Of a stretch of DNA of 64,000 bases, positions 53,333-62,387 are shown piece after piece. Each line of letters starts with the position of its first letter. The first letter of the stretch is position 1. Both the position numbers and the translations under genes were made by a program. Source of the stretch: Chthoniobacterales bacterium (lineage in GTDB: Bacteria; Verrucomicrobiota; Verrucomicrobiia; Chthoniobacterales; DASVRZ01); NCBI GenBank assembly GCA_039930045.1, contig JBDSQB010000014.1, forward strand, positions 102,403 to 166,402, in the 5' to 3' direction. The notes under the pieces are model-generated. The model saw only the letters and a program-made list of their open reading frames with translations. It made no database searches and had not been told where the DNA came from.

Positions 53333-54142
53333 CTAGGCGAGCTTGCGAAAAACCCGATTGTGCCCCACCTGCAAAATCTCCTCAAACTCCTTGGGCTCGA
53401 TTTCAGAAGCGACTTGGGATGGGCCGGGATGACCGCCGGTCGCGAAAGCCGGCGGAAGATAAGAGGTCGACAAGCCGGAGTCGTCCAAAACCAATATGCC
53501 GCCCGGCTGTAAAGCTCGCGAGCAGGCCAGCAAGTCCGCTAGGGCCACTTCGTAGTCGTGATTCCCATCGATGTAGATGCAATCCCAAGCCCCGTTCCCA
53601 ATCGCTTCCAAGGCGGCCGGATCAGTGGAGTAAGCTTTTACCAAATTGGGCGGAGTTAGATTGAAATGGACGAAATTTGCGAGAGTGTCCGCTCTGTAAT
53701 CCAAGTCCTTGCGGTATTGGCTAACGGCGTCGCCGGATGAGGTGAAAGGCGAAATTCCAGTCACCGAACCTTCTATGCCCAGCTTCCTTTGCAGCAATGC
53801 GGCTAGGCTGAGGGTTTGTCCTCGATAAACGCCGATCTCCAGAAAATGCCTCGGTCGAAATTCTCGGAATAGCATCCACCACATCACGTGGAAGGCCTCC
53901 TCGCCAAAGCCTCGCTGCTCGGCATTGAAATACCGCCGGTGCGCACGGATATCGTCCGGCAGGTGTTTGTAAAAAAAGGCCACACAAGTTTTATAAAACT
54001 GGGTGGGATTCCTCAAGCTCTCCCTCCAACGCTCCAGCGCCAGATCGCTTTCGGTGGCCGACGCTGAACTAAGGACGAGCCACTTGGAAATGCATGACTC
54101 TAAACGGCGGGGCAGGCTTCGGAGAAATCGATAGGCAGACAT
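53333..54142 (-). CDS. Class I SAM-dependent methyltransferase
   Basis: A 269-residue protein. The central Rossmann fold begins with HFLEIGVYRGQTLSLAALLQ (SAM motif I, about 100-118) and includes GAWDCIYIDGNHDYEVALADL and LQPGGILVLDDSG, matching the methyltransferase 24-like (CmcI/cephalosporin hydroxylase-like) group. Position inside the glycan operon suggests it modifies a sugar residue. Its stop directly abuts the downstream GT4 start. The substrate is unknown. Confidence 0.83.
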   Translation of the reverse strand: MSAYRFLRSLPRRLESCISKWLVLSSASATESDLALERWRESLRNPTQFYKTCVAFFYKHLPDDIRAHRRYFNAEQRGFGEEAFHVMWWMLFREFRPRHFLEIGVYRGQTLSLAALLQRKLGIEGSVTGISPFTSSGDAVSQYRKDLDYRADTLANFVHFNLTPPNLVKAYSTDPAALEAIGNGAWDCIYIDGNHDYEVALADLLACSRALQPGGILVLDDSGLSTSYLPPAFATGGHPGPSQVASEIEPKEFEEILQVGHNRVFRKLA

Positions 54143-54173
54143 GGGCGAAACAGAAAATGGGGGCCAGTGAGAG

Positions 54174-55328
54174 TCAAATCAATGTCGAATACACCGCCAG
54201 CAGACGGTCGCCGTAATCCTGCCAGGTGTTTTGCAGGGCGCCACGGGCATGGGCAGCGTCGCTCATTCGTTGGTTGAGTTCGCGGTCACGCCAGATTTTT
54301 AGCATTGCATTGGCGATCTCCTCAGGATTTCTCCCGTTGACGATAAACCCTTCGATTCCGTTCTGAACCAGAGTCGATGCCCCGCCGGCATGAGTGCCGA
54401 TGAGCGGGAGTCCAGAAGCCAACGCCTCAATCTGGGCACGGGCGATGCCTTCCTCTTGCGACGGAAAAACGAAGGCAGTGCTGCGTTGGAAAAGCTCCGC
54501 AATCTCGGGGTGCGACAGATGTTCGATATGAGTGAAAGTCCCATGCCACCGGGGTTTCTCGAGGCGAAAATCCGTTTTGTAGGCTCCCACACACACCAAC
54601 TCGGCTTCCGGCAACTGGCGTTTTACAATCTCCCACGCGCGGAAGAGATACTGGTGCCCCTTGCGCAGGCAGATCGTGCCGACCGTCACAAAGAGCGGCT
54701 TCTCCGGGACTTGTGATCGTTTCTTGAAAATGCTCGTGTCCACACCCATGGGATTGACGAGAACCTTGTCCCCGGAGATCCCGTTGAGAAGCATCGATTC
54801 CTTGCAAAAATCCGATTGCACCAGAATCAAGTCCGCGCGCTCCAATTCCCGCGTCATCCGGGCAAACATCCAGGCCGGGATCGGCACACGCTCGCCGGGG
54901 CACCAGAGATCGCACTCTCTCTGCCAGAAACCATATTGCGTCACGGGATGACTGTTCGGGCAATCGACCACTTTTAGCATGCCATGTTTGTCCGCCATGT
55001 CGAAAGGCTCGGACGCATACCCCATGATCGACTGGACCACATTGGCCCGCGGCACCTTTTGCGCGAGAACCCAGTGTTTCCAAATAGGGAAAAATGCATA
55101 GAAGGCGTGTTCGATCCATATCTGCGGAGCCAGATGGTAGAAGGGCTTCATGGCTAGGTGAAAGGGCCAGCAGCGGCGAAAAAACTCCGGAGCGATCCCA
55201 GTTCGATTCTTATCGGACATCCAAAACGCAGCCAGAGCTTGGCGGTTTTGAAACGCTTTTGCGGTATTAGGCAGGTGCCATCCCTGACAGAGCCAGACTG
55301 ATGGCGAAGCGGTTGACAGCATGCTCAT
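54174..55328 (-). CDS. Glycosyltransferase family 4
   Basis: A 384-residue GT-B enzyme with VLVNPMGVDTSIF (acceptor-donor hinge), FVTVGTICLRKGHQYLFRAWE, WHGTFTHIEHLSHPEIAELF, and TAFVFPSQEEGIARAQIEALASGLPL, the donor-binding E-x7-E in EEGIARAQIE. The N-terminal ~120 residues are less conserved. The ATG at 55328 overlaps the stop of the upstream GT2 gene (ATGA); an ATG two codons later is the alternative. Sugar and acceptor unknown. Confidence 0.88.
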   Translation of the reverse strand: MSMLSTASPSVWLCQGWHLPNTAKAFQNRQALAAFWMSDKNRTGIAPEFFRRCWPFHLAMKPFYHLAPQIWIEHAFYAFFPIWKHWVLAQKVPRANVVQSIMGYASEPFDMADKHGMLKVVDCPNSHPVTQYGFWQRECDLWCPGERVPIPAWMFARMTRELERADLILVQSDFCKESMLLNGISGDKVLVNPMGVDTSIFKKRSQVPEKPLFVTVGTICLRKGHQYLFRAWEIVKRQLPEAELVCVGAYKTDFRLEKPRWHGTFTHIEHLSHPEIAELFQRSTAFVFPSQEEGIARAQIEALASGLPLIGTHAGGASTLVQNGIEGFIVNGRNPEEIANAMLKIWRDRELNQRMSDAAHARGALQNTWQDYGDRLLAVYSTLI

Positions 55329-56164
55329 TTACTTAGGTAGCCCGGATGGTTGTTTTGCTCGCCGCGGGAACCAAAAAATTGGCCTAGAATATGAGCACTG
55401 TAGCGGAGCCAGTTTCCATGGTCGATCTCGCCGCGCAGCCTGGGCAGGGTCTGGTTCTTGAGCGCGCCTCCAAGTTGATAAAGGCCCATTGGGCGATGGC
55501 TGGCGGAGCGGGGAGCGGCCTTGGCATCACCATAACCCTTGCGATACATGTAACGGAGAGAGGCTTGATTTTGATTGAGAGTGCAGGCTTCCGGTAGGAA
55601 GGCAAAATCATATCCGTGGTCGAGTGCGGTTAGAAGCCAGATCTTGTCCTCAGCAGTGCGAATATTTTCATCAAAACGGAGTGTCTCCCAAACCGCTTTT
55701 CGATAGAAAGCGTTGCCGTTCCCGCAGAGATGGATGATTTTTTGGAAGTTATCCTTGCTGTGGAAGCTGATCTTATTTTCTGCCTCAGACAGACCGCTCT
55801 TACCGGTGATGGTGGAAGGGCCGTAAATGACAGCCACATTCCCCGGCAAATGCGTTATTTCTGCCCGGTAAAGCTCTAGAAAATTCGGGTTTTGTGGAGT
55901 GGCGTGGGAACTGAGCACGAGCACCCAAGGATTTTTTGCCGCCTGGAAACCGAGGTTGAGGGATTTGCTGTAGTTGAAGGGGCTTGGGGCAGGGACGATT
56001 CTCGCGCCCGAGCCTTGGGCAATCTGCAAAGTGGCATCCGTGGAACCCGAATCAACGACAATGATTTCATCTCCAGGTGACAGAGCAAGCCGGGCCATGA
56101 CCTTCGGAAGGGTCTTAGCAGAGTTGAAGGTGCGGATGAGGACTGAAATCAAATACGAGCACAT
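55325..56164 (-). CDS. Glycosyltransferase family 2
   Basis: A 279-residue GT-A sugar transferase. ISVLIRTFNSAKTLPKVMARL is the N-terminal nucleotide-binding strand, DEIIVVDSGSTDATLQIAQ and VSSHATPQN follow; the usual DxD region reads VLVLSSHATP, and AEDKIWLLTALDHGYDFAFLP supplies the catalytic acidic segment (ED). The donor is not predictable. It is probably co-transcribed with the GT4 gene that it overlaps by 4 nt, and starts 50 bp after the acyltransferase stop. Confidence 0.85.
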   Translation of the reverse strand: MCSYLISVLIRTFNSAKTLPKVMARLALSPGDEIIVVDSGSTDATLQIAQGSGARIVPAPSPFNYSKSLNLGFQAAKNPWVLVLSSHATPQNPNFLELYRAEITHLPGNVAVIYGPSTITGKSGLSEAENKISFHSKDNFQKIIHLCGNGNAFYRKAVWETLRFDENIRTAEDKIWLLTALDHGYDFAFLPEACTLNQNQASLRYMYRKGYGDAKAAPRSASHRPMGLYQLGGALKNQTLPRLRGEIDHGNWLRYSAHILGQFFGSRGEQNNHPGYLSK

Positions 56165-56214
56165 AATCTACAGTTCCGGCTGCTTTCATTCGCATTCACA
56201 TGGCCGGGGGTGAG

Positions 56215-57387
56215 TCATTTGGCATGATGTGATTTTACGCCGCGAATCCGATTTAGCAGAGGAAGAGAGAAGTTGTGATACACCAAAACGGAGAAACCAA
56301 AGGTCAAGGCCAGCGGAGTCACAGTTTTTAGGATATATACGGTAAATGAACCATGCGTCTGGCCAATTGTTTCCTGGAAAAGATGAACCACGGGCTGATG
56401 AAATAGATACCATTCATAGCTTACAATACCCACGAAACGAAGTGCGGGATGAGAGAGGATGCGAGTGGCAAGGCAGGTTGGGTCAAATACGAGAAAGAGC
56501 AAAAGGAATGCAGAGAATCCAGACATTAGGTGGAGTGTTTCAACACTCCACCGGGTTGGATGGGCGGGAATGTTGTAAGCATTAGTCCATAAGGCATACA
56601 TACATAGATTCGTAATCACGAGAATCGCACCTGCATAGCCAAGTATGCTCAATGAGCGAAGCTCGTCTCGCAACGGAAAGACAGACATAAAGATGAACGA
56701 GAAGAGGATGCCCCAGCAGAAATAGTCCATTTGGCAGGGGAAGCGGACTATCGAGAATTGAATATTTAGCAAAGATGGTGCGTGGTCTGGCCAAGTGAGT
56801 TGCCGGACTATGAGTGGGATGGCTAAAAAAGCTAAAAAAAGCAGCACTGCAGAATGTCTCGCCGTTAATCGCCTTAAGAGAAAAAACAATACCGGCGTGA
56901 GAAGATAAAAATGCATCTCAACGACTAAGCTCCAGAAAGGAACCTGAAACCCAACGCCGTCACTTCGAATAAAATTAGGAAGGCCCAGAGCCCACTGGGC
57001 TGCCGATTTGATATAGGCAGTATCTGAAAAGCGAACGCAATAGTAAACCGTAAAAATAATCAGCGCGAGGAAATATGGAGGAAGTATCTTCCCCGCCCGG
57101 CGGGTTGCATAGCCCGGGATCCACCATAAATGAGGATTTCTGACTTTTTGCCGGAAAAAAGGATAGGAGATAAGGAAGCCAGATAGGACAAAAAAAATAG
57201 GAACTCCCATGACGCCGCCCCCGATCAACAAGCCGGCTGTTTGTGAAAGACGGCCTGCATCTGGATTGGTGTAAAAGGCGTGGAAAATAACGACCATTAA
57301 AATGGCAACACCCCTTATTCCGTCGAGAACAGCAAAGTGGTTTCCAGTGCTAGTGGGGGCTTCCCAGTTCCGGATGGATTCGCTCAT
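56215..57387 (-). CDS. Acyltransferase 3 family (OafA/YrhL-like)
   Basis: Inner-membrane O-acyltransferase of 390 residues with about ten hydrophobic segments. FAVLDGIRGVAILMVVIFHAF contains the family's R-G-x-A...H (acetyl-group transfer His), and PIFFVLSGFLISYPFFRQK and VPFWSLVVEMHFYLLTPV are typical. It probably O-acetylates (or otherwise acylates) the polysaccharide. There is no extra SGNH domain, so this is the short form. The ATG overlaps the GT14 stop by 4 nt. Local GC is visibly lower than in the housekeeping genes, about half in the stretches counted. Confidence 0.9.
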   Translation of the reverse strand: MSESIRNWEAPTSTGNHFAVLDGIRGVAILMVVIFHAFYTNPDAGRLSQTAGLLIGGGVMGVPIFFVLSGFLISYPFFRQKVRNPHLWWIPGYATRRAGKILPPYFLALIIFTVYYCVRFSDTAYIKSAAQWALGLPNFIRSDGVGFQVPFWSLVVEMHFYLLTPVLFFLLRRLTARHSAVLLFLAFLAIPLIVRQLTWPDHAPSLLNIQFSIVRFPCQMDYFCWGILFSFIFMSVFPLRDELRSLSILGYAGAILVITNLCMYALWTNAYNIPAHPTRWSVETLHLMSGFSAFLLLFLVFDPTCLATRILSHPALRFVGIVSYEWYLFHQPVVHLFQETIGQTHGSFTVYILKTVTPLALTFGFSVLVYHNFSLPLLNRIRGVKSHHAK

Positions 57388-58310
57388 GATCCCAAGACCT
57401 CATCAATCCTATCCAGAATGAAGGGATCGGCAGCAGGGGCAAATTTACGGGCAAAGTGAGCCGTTGTGGCCATCATCCGGGGCAGATCATTCGAGGTGAG
57501 AATCTTAGGACTGCTTCCGCCGTGGGTCCAATCAATATAACGCAAGTGATCCTGACTGAGCTTGAGTCCGGGCGCATTCGCCAAAACGGTGTGGAAGTAG
57601 GATTCCTCGGGGACCAGCACCTTCCGGTAGTGTGGCGCGAGCTTCGTGTCGGTATCGTAAAAACCTAGAATGGCTTGTGCTGATTTGCGGTTGGCACAGA
57701 ACCAAGCCTCGCCTGCAAAGCAGCGAAGCGTGTCTGAGAAAGGAAGCTGTCCTGTAGTAAAAAATGGATGCTCCAGCCAGTATGCGCGACTCGTAAGCCT
57801 CAGGTGCCGACTAATCCATGGCACCCGTAATCTCCGGGAACAAAATAGCTTGTGGCAGTAGCGCAGCCAGTGTGGGCCTTTGTATCCCTCGGGATGGAAT
57901 GGGTTGGATGGCGTGGGTGTCAGTTTGTCAACGGCAAGATGTTCTATATGGGCATCGTACGGGCTGGCAGCTAGATCTGACAGGATAGTTGCCGCGGGCT
58001 TAATGGGATAATCGGCCCCGCTGAGATAGATAAACCAGTCGGGTGTTTTCTCCCCGGAGTAGAGTAGCCGGAGGGCTTTGACCGCTGCCTCAATGCAACT
58101 GAAGTCGGCCCACCGGGTGTTCACATGGGGACGGACAACTTTGACGTTATCGGGAAGATTTTGAATGAATTCCTGACTCTTCCCAAAGTCGTGATGGCAG
58201 GCAATAGGCGGAAAATCGAACATCCGGTTCAGTGTGCGGATCAGGCGTTCCGTTTGGCTGAGAGGGCTATGTGGGTTTACTAACAGAACGAAACCTAGGG
58301 TGGGCATCAT
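57384..58310 (-). CDS. Core-2/I-branching-type N-acetylglucosaminyltransferase (GT14)
   Basis: A 308-residue protein resembling the GT14 branching GlcNAc transferases: WFIYLSGADYPIKPA (the LSGxDYP motif), GEAWFCANRKSAQAI and VPEESYFHTVLANAPG, and the later LRYIDWTHGGSSPKIL. In animals these enzymes form beta-1,6 branches; bacterial members are little studied, so the linkage here is inference. It is flanked by 4-nt overlaps with a GT2 gene before and the acyltransferase gene after. Confidence 0.85.
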   Translation of the reverse strand: MMPTLGFVLLVNPHSPLSQTERLIRTLNRMFDFPPIACHHDFGKSQEFIQNLPDNVKVVRPHVNTRWADFSCIEAAVKALRLLYSGEKTPDWFIYLSGADYPIKPAATILSDLAASPYDAHIEHLAVDKLTPTPSNPFHPEGYKGPHWLRYCHKLFCSRRLRVPWISRHLRLTSRAYWLEHPFFTTGQLPFSDTLRCFAGEAWFCANRKSAQAILGFYDTDTKLAPHYRKVLVPEESYFHTVLANAPGLKLSQDHLRYIDWTHGGSSPKILTSNDLPRMMATTAHFARKFAPAADPFILDRIDEVLGS

Positions 58311-59068
58311 GGATGTTTAGAGTGGTTCTGCTGACGGGTAACAAGCTGCTCCCAACGATGCTGCCACTGCGAGCGGAGCCAATGCCCCACCGCGTAATGT
58401 AATCCGAAATGTTCTTGAATGAGACGCAGCCGGTTTTGGGCAAATGGTACATCCTGCACCCGGTCAGAAAGTCCGCCGCCCTCGTAATCGGCAATGACCT
58501 CGTCCCAGTAAACAGTCTGCACCTGGGGATTCCCTAAGCATTGAAGATTAAAAGCCCAATCGGCATACACTCGATACTTTAACTCGTAGGAGCCTAGCTT
58601 GGTGAACAGTTGTTTTTCGTAGAAGATACCTTGGTGGCAGATGTTGGACGTGCATAGACGGTGTTTGGAAAATGATCCGTCGCCCACACGATTCTCTGAG
58701 CGGTAACGGACATTCCCGTAGAGAAAACTTAGCTTGCCGGATGGCAAATGGGTAATGCGTTCTGCTGCCTTAGATAATATGCCCGGCTCTAAAAGATCGC
58801 CGGCCCCTAAAAAAAGCAAAAAATTACCCTTGGCCAATCCGATGCCTTTGTTCATGGCGTCATAAACCCCAGAATCGGGTTCAGAAATGCTGTGGAGGCG
58901 AGGATTATTCTGCGCACGCAGCCATTCGCGTGTTTCATCCGACGACCCGCCATCGATGACCCAATACTCAAATAGGCTGCTCATTTGGCTCATTACCGAG
59001 GCGGCCGACTGTACTAGTCCGTCATAAGCATTATAAGTGGGGGTTATGATGGAAAACATCGGCGGCAT
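58307..59068 (-). CDS. Glycosyltransferase family 2
   Basis: A 253-residue GT-A transferase, first gene of a minus-strand glycan unit. It starts PPMFSIITPTYNAYDGLVQSA, has IDGGSSDETREWL, SEPDSGVYDAMNKGIGLAKG (the DSGVYDAMNKG donor motif), FLGAGDLLEPG and YADWAFNL. This is the WcaA/colanic-acid-like subgroup. Alternative ATGs exist at 59095 and 59059; 59068 is chosen on length. The stop overlaps the GT14 ATG by 4 nt. Confidence 0.87.
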   Translation of the reverse strand: MPPMFSIITPTYNAYDGLVQSAASVMSQMSSLFEYWVIDGGSSDETREWLRAQNNPRLHSISEPDSGVYDAMNKGIGLAKGNFLLFLGAGDLLEPGILSKAAERITHLPSGKLSFLYGNVRYRSENRVGDGSFSKHRLCTSNICHQGIFYEKQLFTKLGSYELKYRVYADWAFNLQCLGNPQVQTVYWDEVIADYEGGGLSDRVQDVPFAQNRLRLIQEHFGLHYAVGHWLRSQWQHRWEQLVTRQQNHSKHP

Positions 59069-59207
59069 AAGACTAATAGAGATGTTACTATACAACGGCT
59101 TTCTGTGGACTCCGAAAATGGTGGTTGCATGAGATCTGTATTCTTAGATGATGCACTTTATTTCTTAGCATTGGCTGAATTCCCTTTATGAGAAAGAATT
59201 TCCAAAT
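59069..59207. other. Divergent AT-rich intergenic region
   Basis: The 139 bp between a GT2 gene (minus) and a GT-C-like gene (plus) are rich in A and T compared with the rest of the window. It must carry both promoters. I see no recognisable operator or hairpin and no convincing -35/-10 pair. Confidence 0.5.
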
Positions 59208-60827
59208 ATGAAAATAACTACTCTGGAATCTCCTATTCTCCAGCCAGCACCCTTGGGTAGGTGTGGAATGTTTGTCAGTGCGCTATTCTGTGTTCTTGCC
59301 TTGGCATTTATTATTTTAACCCAGAGTCCCCATCTGAACAGGCCGCCTTTTGATGCGCATAACTTCCGTCAATCTCAAACATGGAGCACGGTCGAGCTTT
59401 ACAATGAGACAGGGATTGATCTCTTGAATCCAAGAACAAACTATATAGGGGAGCCAGGCATATTTGTGCTGGAGTTCCCATTATATCAAGCTCTGGCAGC
59501 TATGTTAATGAAAGGCTTTGGTCACACCATCGCTGTGGCAAGAGTTTTTAATTTATTAGTCACCCTCGCCAGTGCTGGGATCGTTTTTTTGATGGGACGC
59601 CGCATTATGGGAATGCCTTCCGGTCTGCTGGCCGCCCTACTTTACCTGAGTGCCCCTCTCAATTTGACTTACATGTCGTCCGTGCTGATCGATCCGCTGG
59701 CAAATCTTGCCGCCTTGGGTGCGTTTTACATGGCGGCGCAGCTTCTCGCCGAAATCCCCCCAAAAACTGTCTGGATTTCACTTTGTTTTTGTTTTTTTGC
59801 CATAGTCACTGCCTTGATCAAGGCCCTGTATCTTTTTCCGGTGATTTGTCTGATCTCATTGGCAATCGGTACAGGGGGGCGGGAACAACGAAAGTCGGCG
59901 TTGCTGCTTCTAGTATGGCTGGTTCCCTCAGGCATTAGTTTCTTATTATGGAGTCATCATGCAAGCCAGGTTAACAACGCCTCTTTTTTTACAGAGGGGG
60001 TTAATCCTCTAGGTCTTCTCGGGTGGGATAAGTTGTTTACTGTCGGGTGGATTGTAGCGATGGCAAAACGCTTCGTTTCGGCCTGTGCGGGACCTCTGGC
60101 AGCTCTTCTGATATTGTCTGGATTGCTGTATGCGGCATACGAAGCTTTTCGCACGCACCAAAGAGGAAATTTTTTGGTGGTACTATTCTTCACGTGTGGC
60201 GTCGTCATCGGATATTGGCTGGTATTTCCAAATATTAACTATCCGCACGAATATTATAGTTTAATCACAACCCCCTTTTTAGCCTTGGCGGCAGCGGCGG
60301 TCATTACGCGGCTGACGGTCAAGTGCCAAACCGTTTTTGCAAGGGCTCCGTTAGCAATTCTGCTTTTTATAGGCATGGGACTAGTGACTAGTGGGACCAA
60401 TGTATTATTCTTTCTCAAGAGAAACGCCACTCTTCCGATATCTTCCAATCCAAATTTGCTAACTCTGCAGTCGCTCGCAGGGAATGCGTTCCAGCACGGG
60501 GACTATGCAATGGTCTTCGTTCAGACAGAACGCAGTCCTGGCGGAGGCAACATGGGAAGCTCACCCGCAGCCATGACAGCTCTTGGCGTGCTTGGGACCT
60601 CGACGATTGTGGACGACGCTGCAAATGCGCTCGAGCGGTGGCGTGCTTTTCGTCCTCATTACCACCATCTCCACTACGTAGTTTTTTTCGGAATGCCTCC
60701 CGTGCAACAGATCGTCCAAGAATTTTCAGTTCCTGTCTTTACCAACGAGACTGAGAAAATATATGGCTTCGCAGTGCCCAACTTTGAAAGTTCAAAGTCA
60801 GAAATAGTCAAGCAGCCAGATATTTGA
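59208..60827 (+). CDS. GT-C-like membrane glycosyltransferase (ArnT/PMT_2-like)
   Basis: A 539-residue multi-pass protein with about 10-12 hydrophobic segments and a soluble C-terminal part. Near the N-terminus, FDAHNFRQSQTWSTVELYNETG and NPRTNYIGEPGIFVLEFPLYQAL are the signature of PMT_2/ArnT-like enzymes that use polyprenyl-phosphate sugars (D-x-x-x-x-R-Q and the E-F-P loop). It is probably involved in extracytoplasmic sugar attachment. A single plus-strand gene between minus-strand units, with lower GC than the housekeeping half. Confidence 0.8.
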   Translation: MKITTLESPILQPAPLGRCGMFVSALFCVLALAFIILTQSPHLNRPPFDAHNFRQSQTWSTVELYNETGIDLLNPRTNYIGEPGIFVLEFPLYQALAAMLMKGFGHTIAVARVFNLLVTLASAGIVFLMGRRIMGMPSGLLAALLYLSAPLNLTYMSSVLIDPLANLAALGAFYMAAQLLAEIPPKTVWISLCFCFFAIVTALIKALYLFPVICLISLAIGTGGREQRKSALLLLVWLVPSGISFLLWSHHASQVNNASFFTEGVNPLGLLGWDKLFTVGWIVAMAKRFVSACAGPLAALLILSGLLYAAYEAFRTHQRGNFLVVLFFTCGVVIGYWLVFPNINYPHEYYSLITTPFLALAAAAVITRLTVKCQTVFARAPLAILLFIGMGLVTSGTNVLFFLKRNATLPISSNPNLLTLQSLAGNAFQHGDYAMVFVQTERSPGGGNMGSSPAAMTALGVLGTSTIVDDAANALERWRAFRPHYHHLHYVVFFGMPPVQQIVQEFSVPVFTNETEKIYGFAVPNFESSKSEIVKQPDI

Positions 60828-60855
60828 ACCAGCGGCCTAAAGATTTCGGAACTGC

Positions 60856-61614
60856 CTAATTTTGGTGGAGTCTTCTAAGGTGATAGCAGCCAGTTCCGAA
60901 GCCGGGTTGAAGTGTTTCGGTGAAATCATTGCCGAAGATATATCGGCGCTCCACAATCTCAAAGGGTGCAAAAAGTTTCTCCAAGTAAGGTTCGCAAAAC
61001 GCTCGATGCGCATTGAAGTAGATCCGATTTACGTCATCCACCGGCACCGAAATGTAGAGGTCTCCACCGGGTTCGACGATCCGCTTTAACTCCTCCACCG
61101 CCTTGACAGTTCCTTCAGGATCGAGCGGATCGCCGTAACGCCCGAGCCCAATGTGTTCGACCACGCAAAGGCTGGAAACAGACGGAACGCTGGCGTCGGC
61201 AAAAGGCAGATCGACAATCGTGCCTTCCTTAAAGGCAAGGCTGGCGAGTGTCACCGGCAAAGGCCGCAGATCGACCATCGTCGTGGGTACGACCTTGGAA
61301 AGAAGGGAGACAAACTTGTGATGCGATCCCACGTCGATGTGAGAAGCGGGTTGGGCCTTGAAGATTTTCTCAAATGCCCAGGCGTCTTGGAAGTAATAGC
61401 TGGGATCAACCGGGGTGGTGTCGGTTGCATCGTCCAGACAGGGATAAAAATATTTTTCCTGCGGGCGGTCTTCCGCCGGAGAAAGAGCGCAGTACGCCTC
61501 ATACTGCTGCCAGAATTGTGCCCGTGCCCGGAATCGGCGAAAATGCGCTCGAAAGCCGAAGCGCGGGGGCCAGCAGGCAAATCGCAGCCGGGAAAGGGAG
61601 TGATGAAGGCTCAT
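60856..61614 (-). CDS. DUF268-like methyltransferase-fold protein
   Basis: A 252-residue protein with a basic N-terminus. From about residue 90, ASHIDVGSHHKFVSLLSKV, VDLRPLPVTL, EGTIVDLPFADASVPSVSSLCVVEHIG and GRYGDPLDPEGTVKAVEELKRIV follow the DUF268 family, which has a methyltransferase-like fold and is often found in polysaccharide loci. The SAM glycine-rich motif is weak, so catalytic activity is uncertain. It is the last gene of the wzt-fkbM unit, 47 bp after the fkbM-like gene. Confidence 0.75.
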   Translation of the reverse strand: MSLHHSLSRLRFACWPPRFGFRAHFRRFRARAQFWQQYEAYCALSPAEDRPQEKYFYPCLDDATDTTPVDPSYYFQDAWAFEKIFKAQPASHIDVGSHHKFVSLLSKVVPTTMVDLRPLPVTLASLAFKEGTIVDLPFADASVPSVSSLCVVEHIGLGRYGDPLDPEGTVKAVEELKRIVEPGGDLYISVPVDDVNRIYFNAHRAFCEPYLEKLFAPFEIVERRYIFGNDFTETLQPGFGTGCYHLRRLHQN

Positions 61615-61661
61615 GGAAACGGACTGCTAAAGTAAGCTGAGAAGCGGGGTTAGGAAATACT

Positions 61662-62387
61662 TTACGGCACCGCATCGACCTGCACGGCGATGGATGGACG
61701 GGCGTTCCAGACATTGTTATCGACAAAAATAGTGTTCAGATAGGTGTCGGCGAAAATCCGATAGTTCTTCGAGATCATGAAGTCGATGATCGGCGCAATT
61801 TTGCGTTCGATGGTGTTTTCCAGCGTCTCGATACAAAACGCGGTGGGGCGACATTTTTCAAAATTGAAACTTTGCAGGATTATCAAATCCCAGCCTTCGG
61901 TATCGAGAGAAACGAGATGAAGAACCCCGGGGAGATGATGCTCGATCACGTCGTTGACGTTTGCGACGGGAATTTGCAGGCACTGCGTGTTCACCCTTCC
62001 ATTGGCGATTTGCTCATCCCGAATTTCGGGTGAGAACGTGTTCATTGTCGCATTGTCGAAAACATAAAATTCCAGACTTGTGTCCTCGCCTGTGGCGACG
62101 CCAATGTTGAGGCAGACATCTCTGGGCCTTTTTTGCTGAATACGCTGATGTAGAGTGGGATCGGGCTCCACGCAGACGCCTCTCGCACCTTGTTTGTAAA
62201 AGAGATAGGTATTGCTTAGGTAGGTGGGATGATGCGCCCCGATGTCCAAGTAAGTCGGATGAGGCACTCCCAACAAATCAAACAAAAATCGCAGAACGCG
62301 ATCCTCGCCGGCTTGCGCGTAGCTTTCTTGCGTGTGCTCAAATTTGATGGCCGAAGCCAACCTTTTGAGGAGTCGTATGCCTTTCAT
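61662..62387 (-). CDS. FkbM-family methyltransferase
   Basis: A 241-residue SAM-dependent O-methyltransferase-like protein. The FkbM signature is visible: [33 protein letters not shown] (SAM motif), [38 protein letters not shown]. The start [11 protein letters not shown] at 62387 overlaps the wzt stop by 4 nt (ATGA); the frame is open 41 codons upstream, inside wzt. Members methylate sugars or other glycan parts. Confidence 0.88.
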   Translation of the reverse strand: MKGIRLLKRLASAIKFEHTQESYAQAGEDRVLRFLFDLLGVPHPTYLDIGAHHPTYLSNTYLFYKQGARGVCVEPDPTLHQRIQQKRPRDVCLNIGVATGEDTSLEFYVFDNATMNTFSPEIRDEQIANGRVNTQCLQIPVANVNDVIEHHLPGVLHLVSLDTEGWDLIILQSFNFEKCRPTAFCIETLENTIERKIAPIIDFMISKNYRIFADTYLNTIFVDNNVWNARPSIAVQVDAVP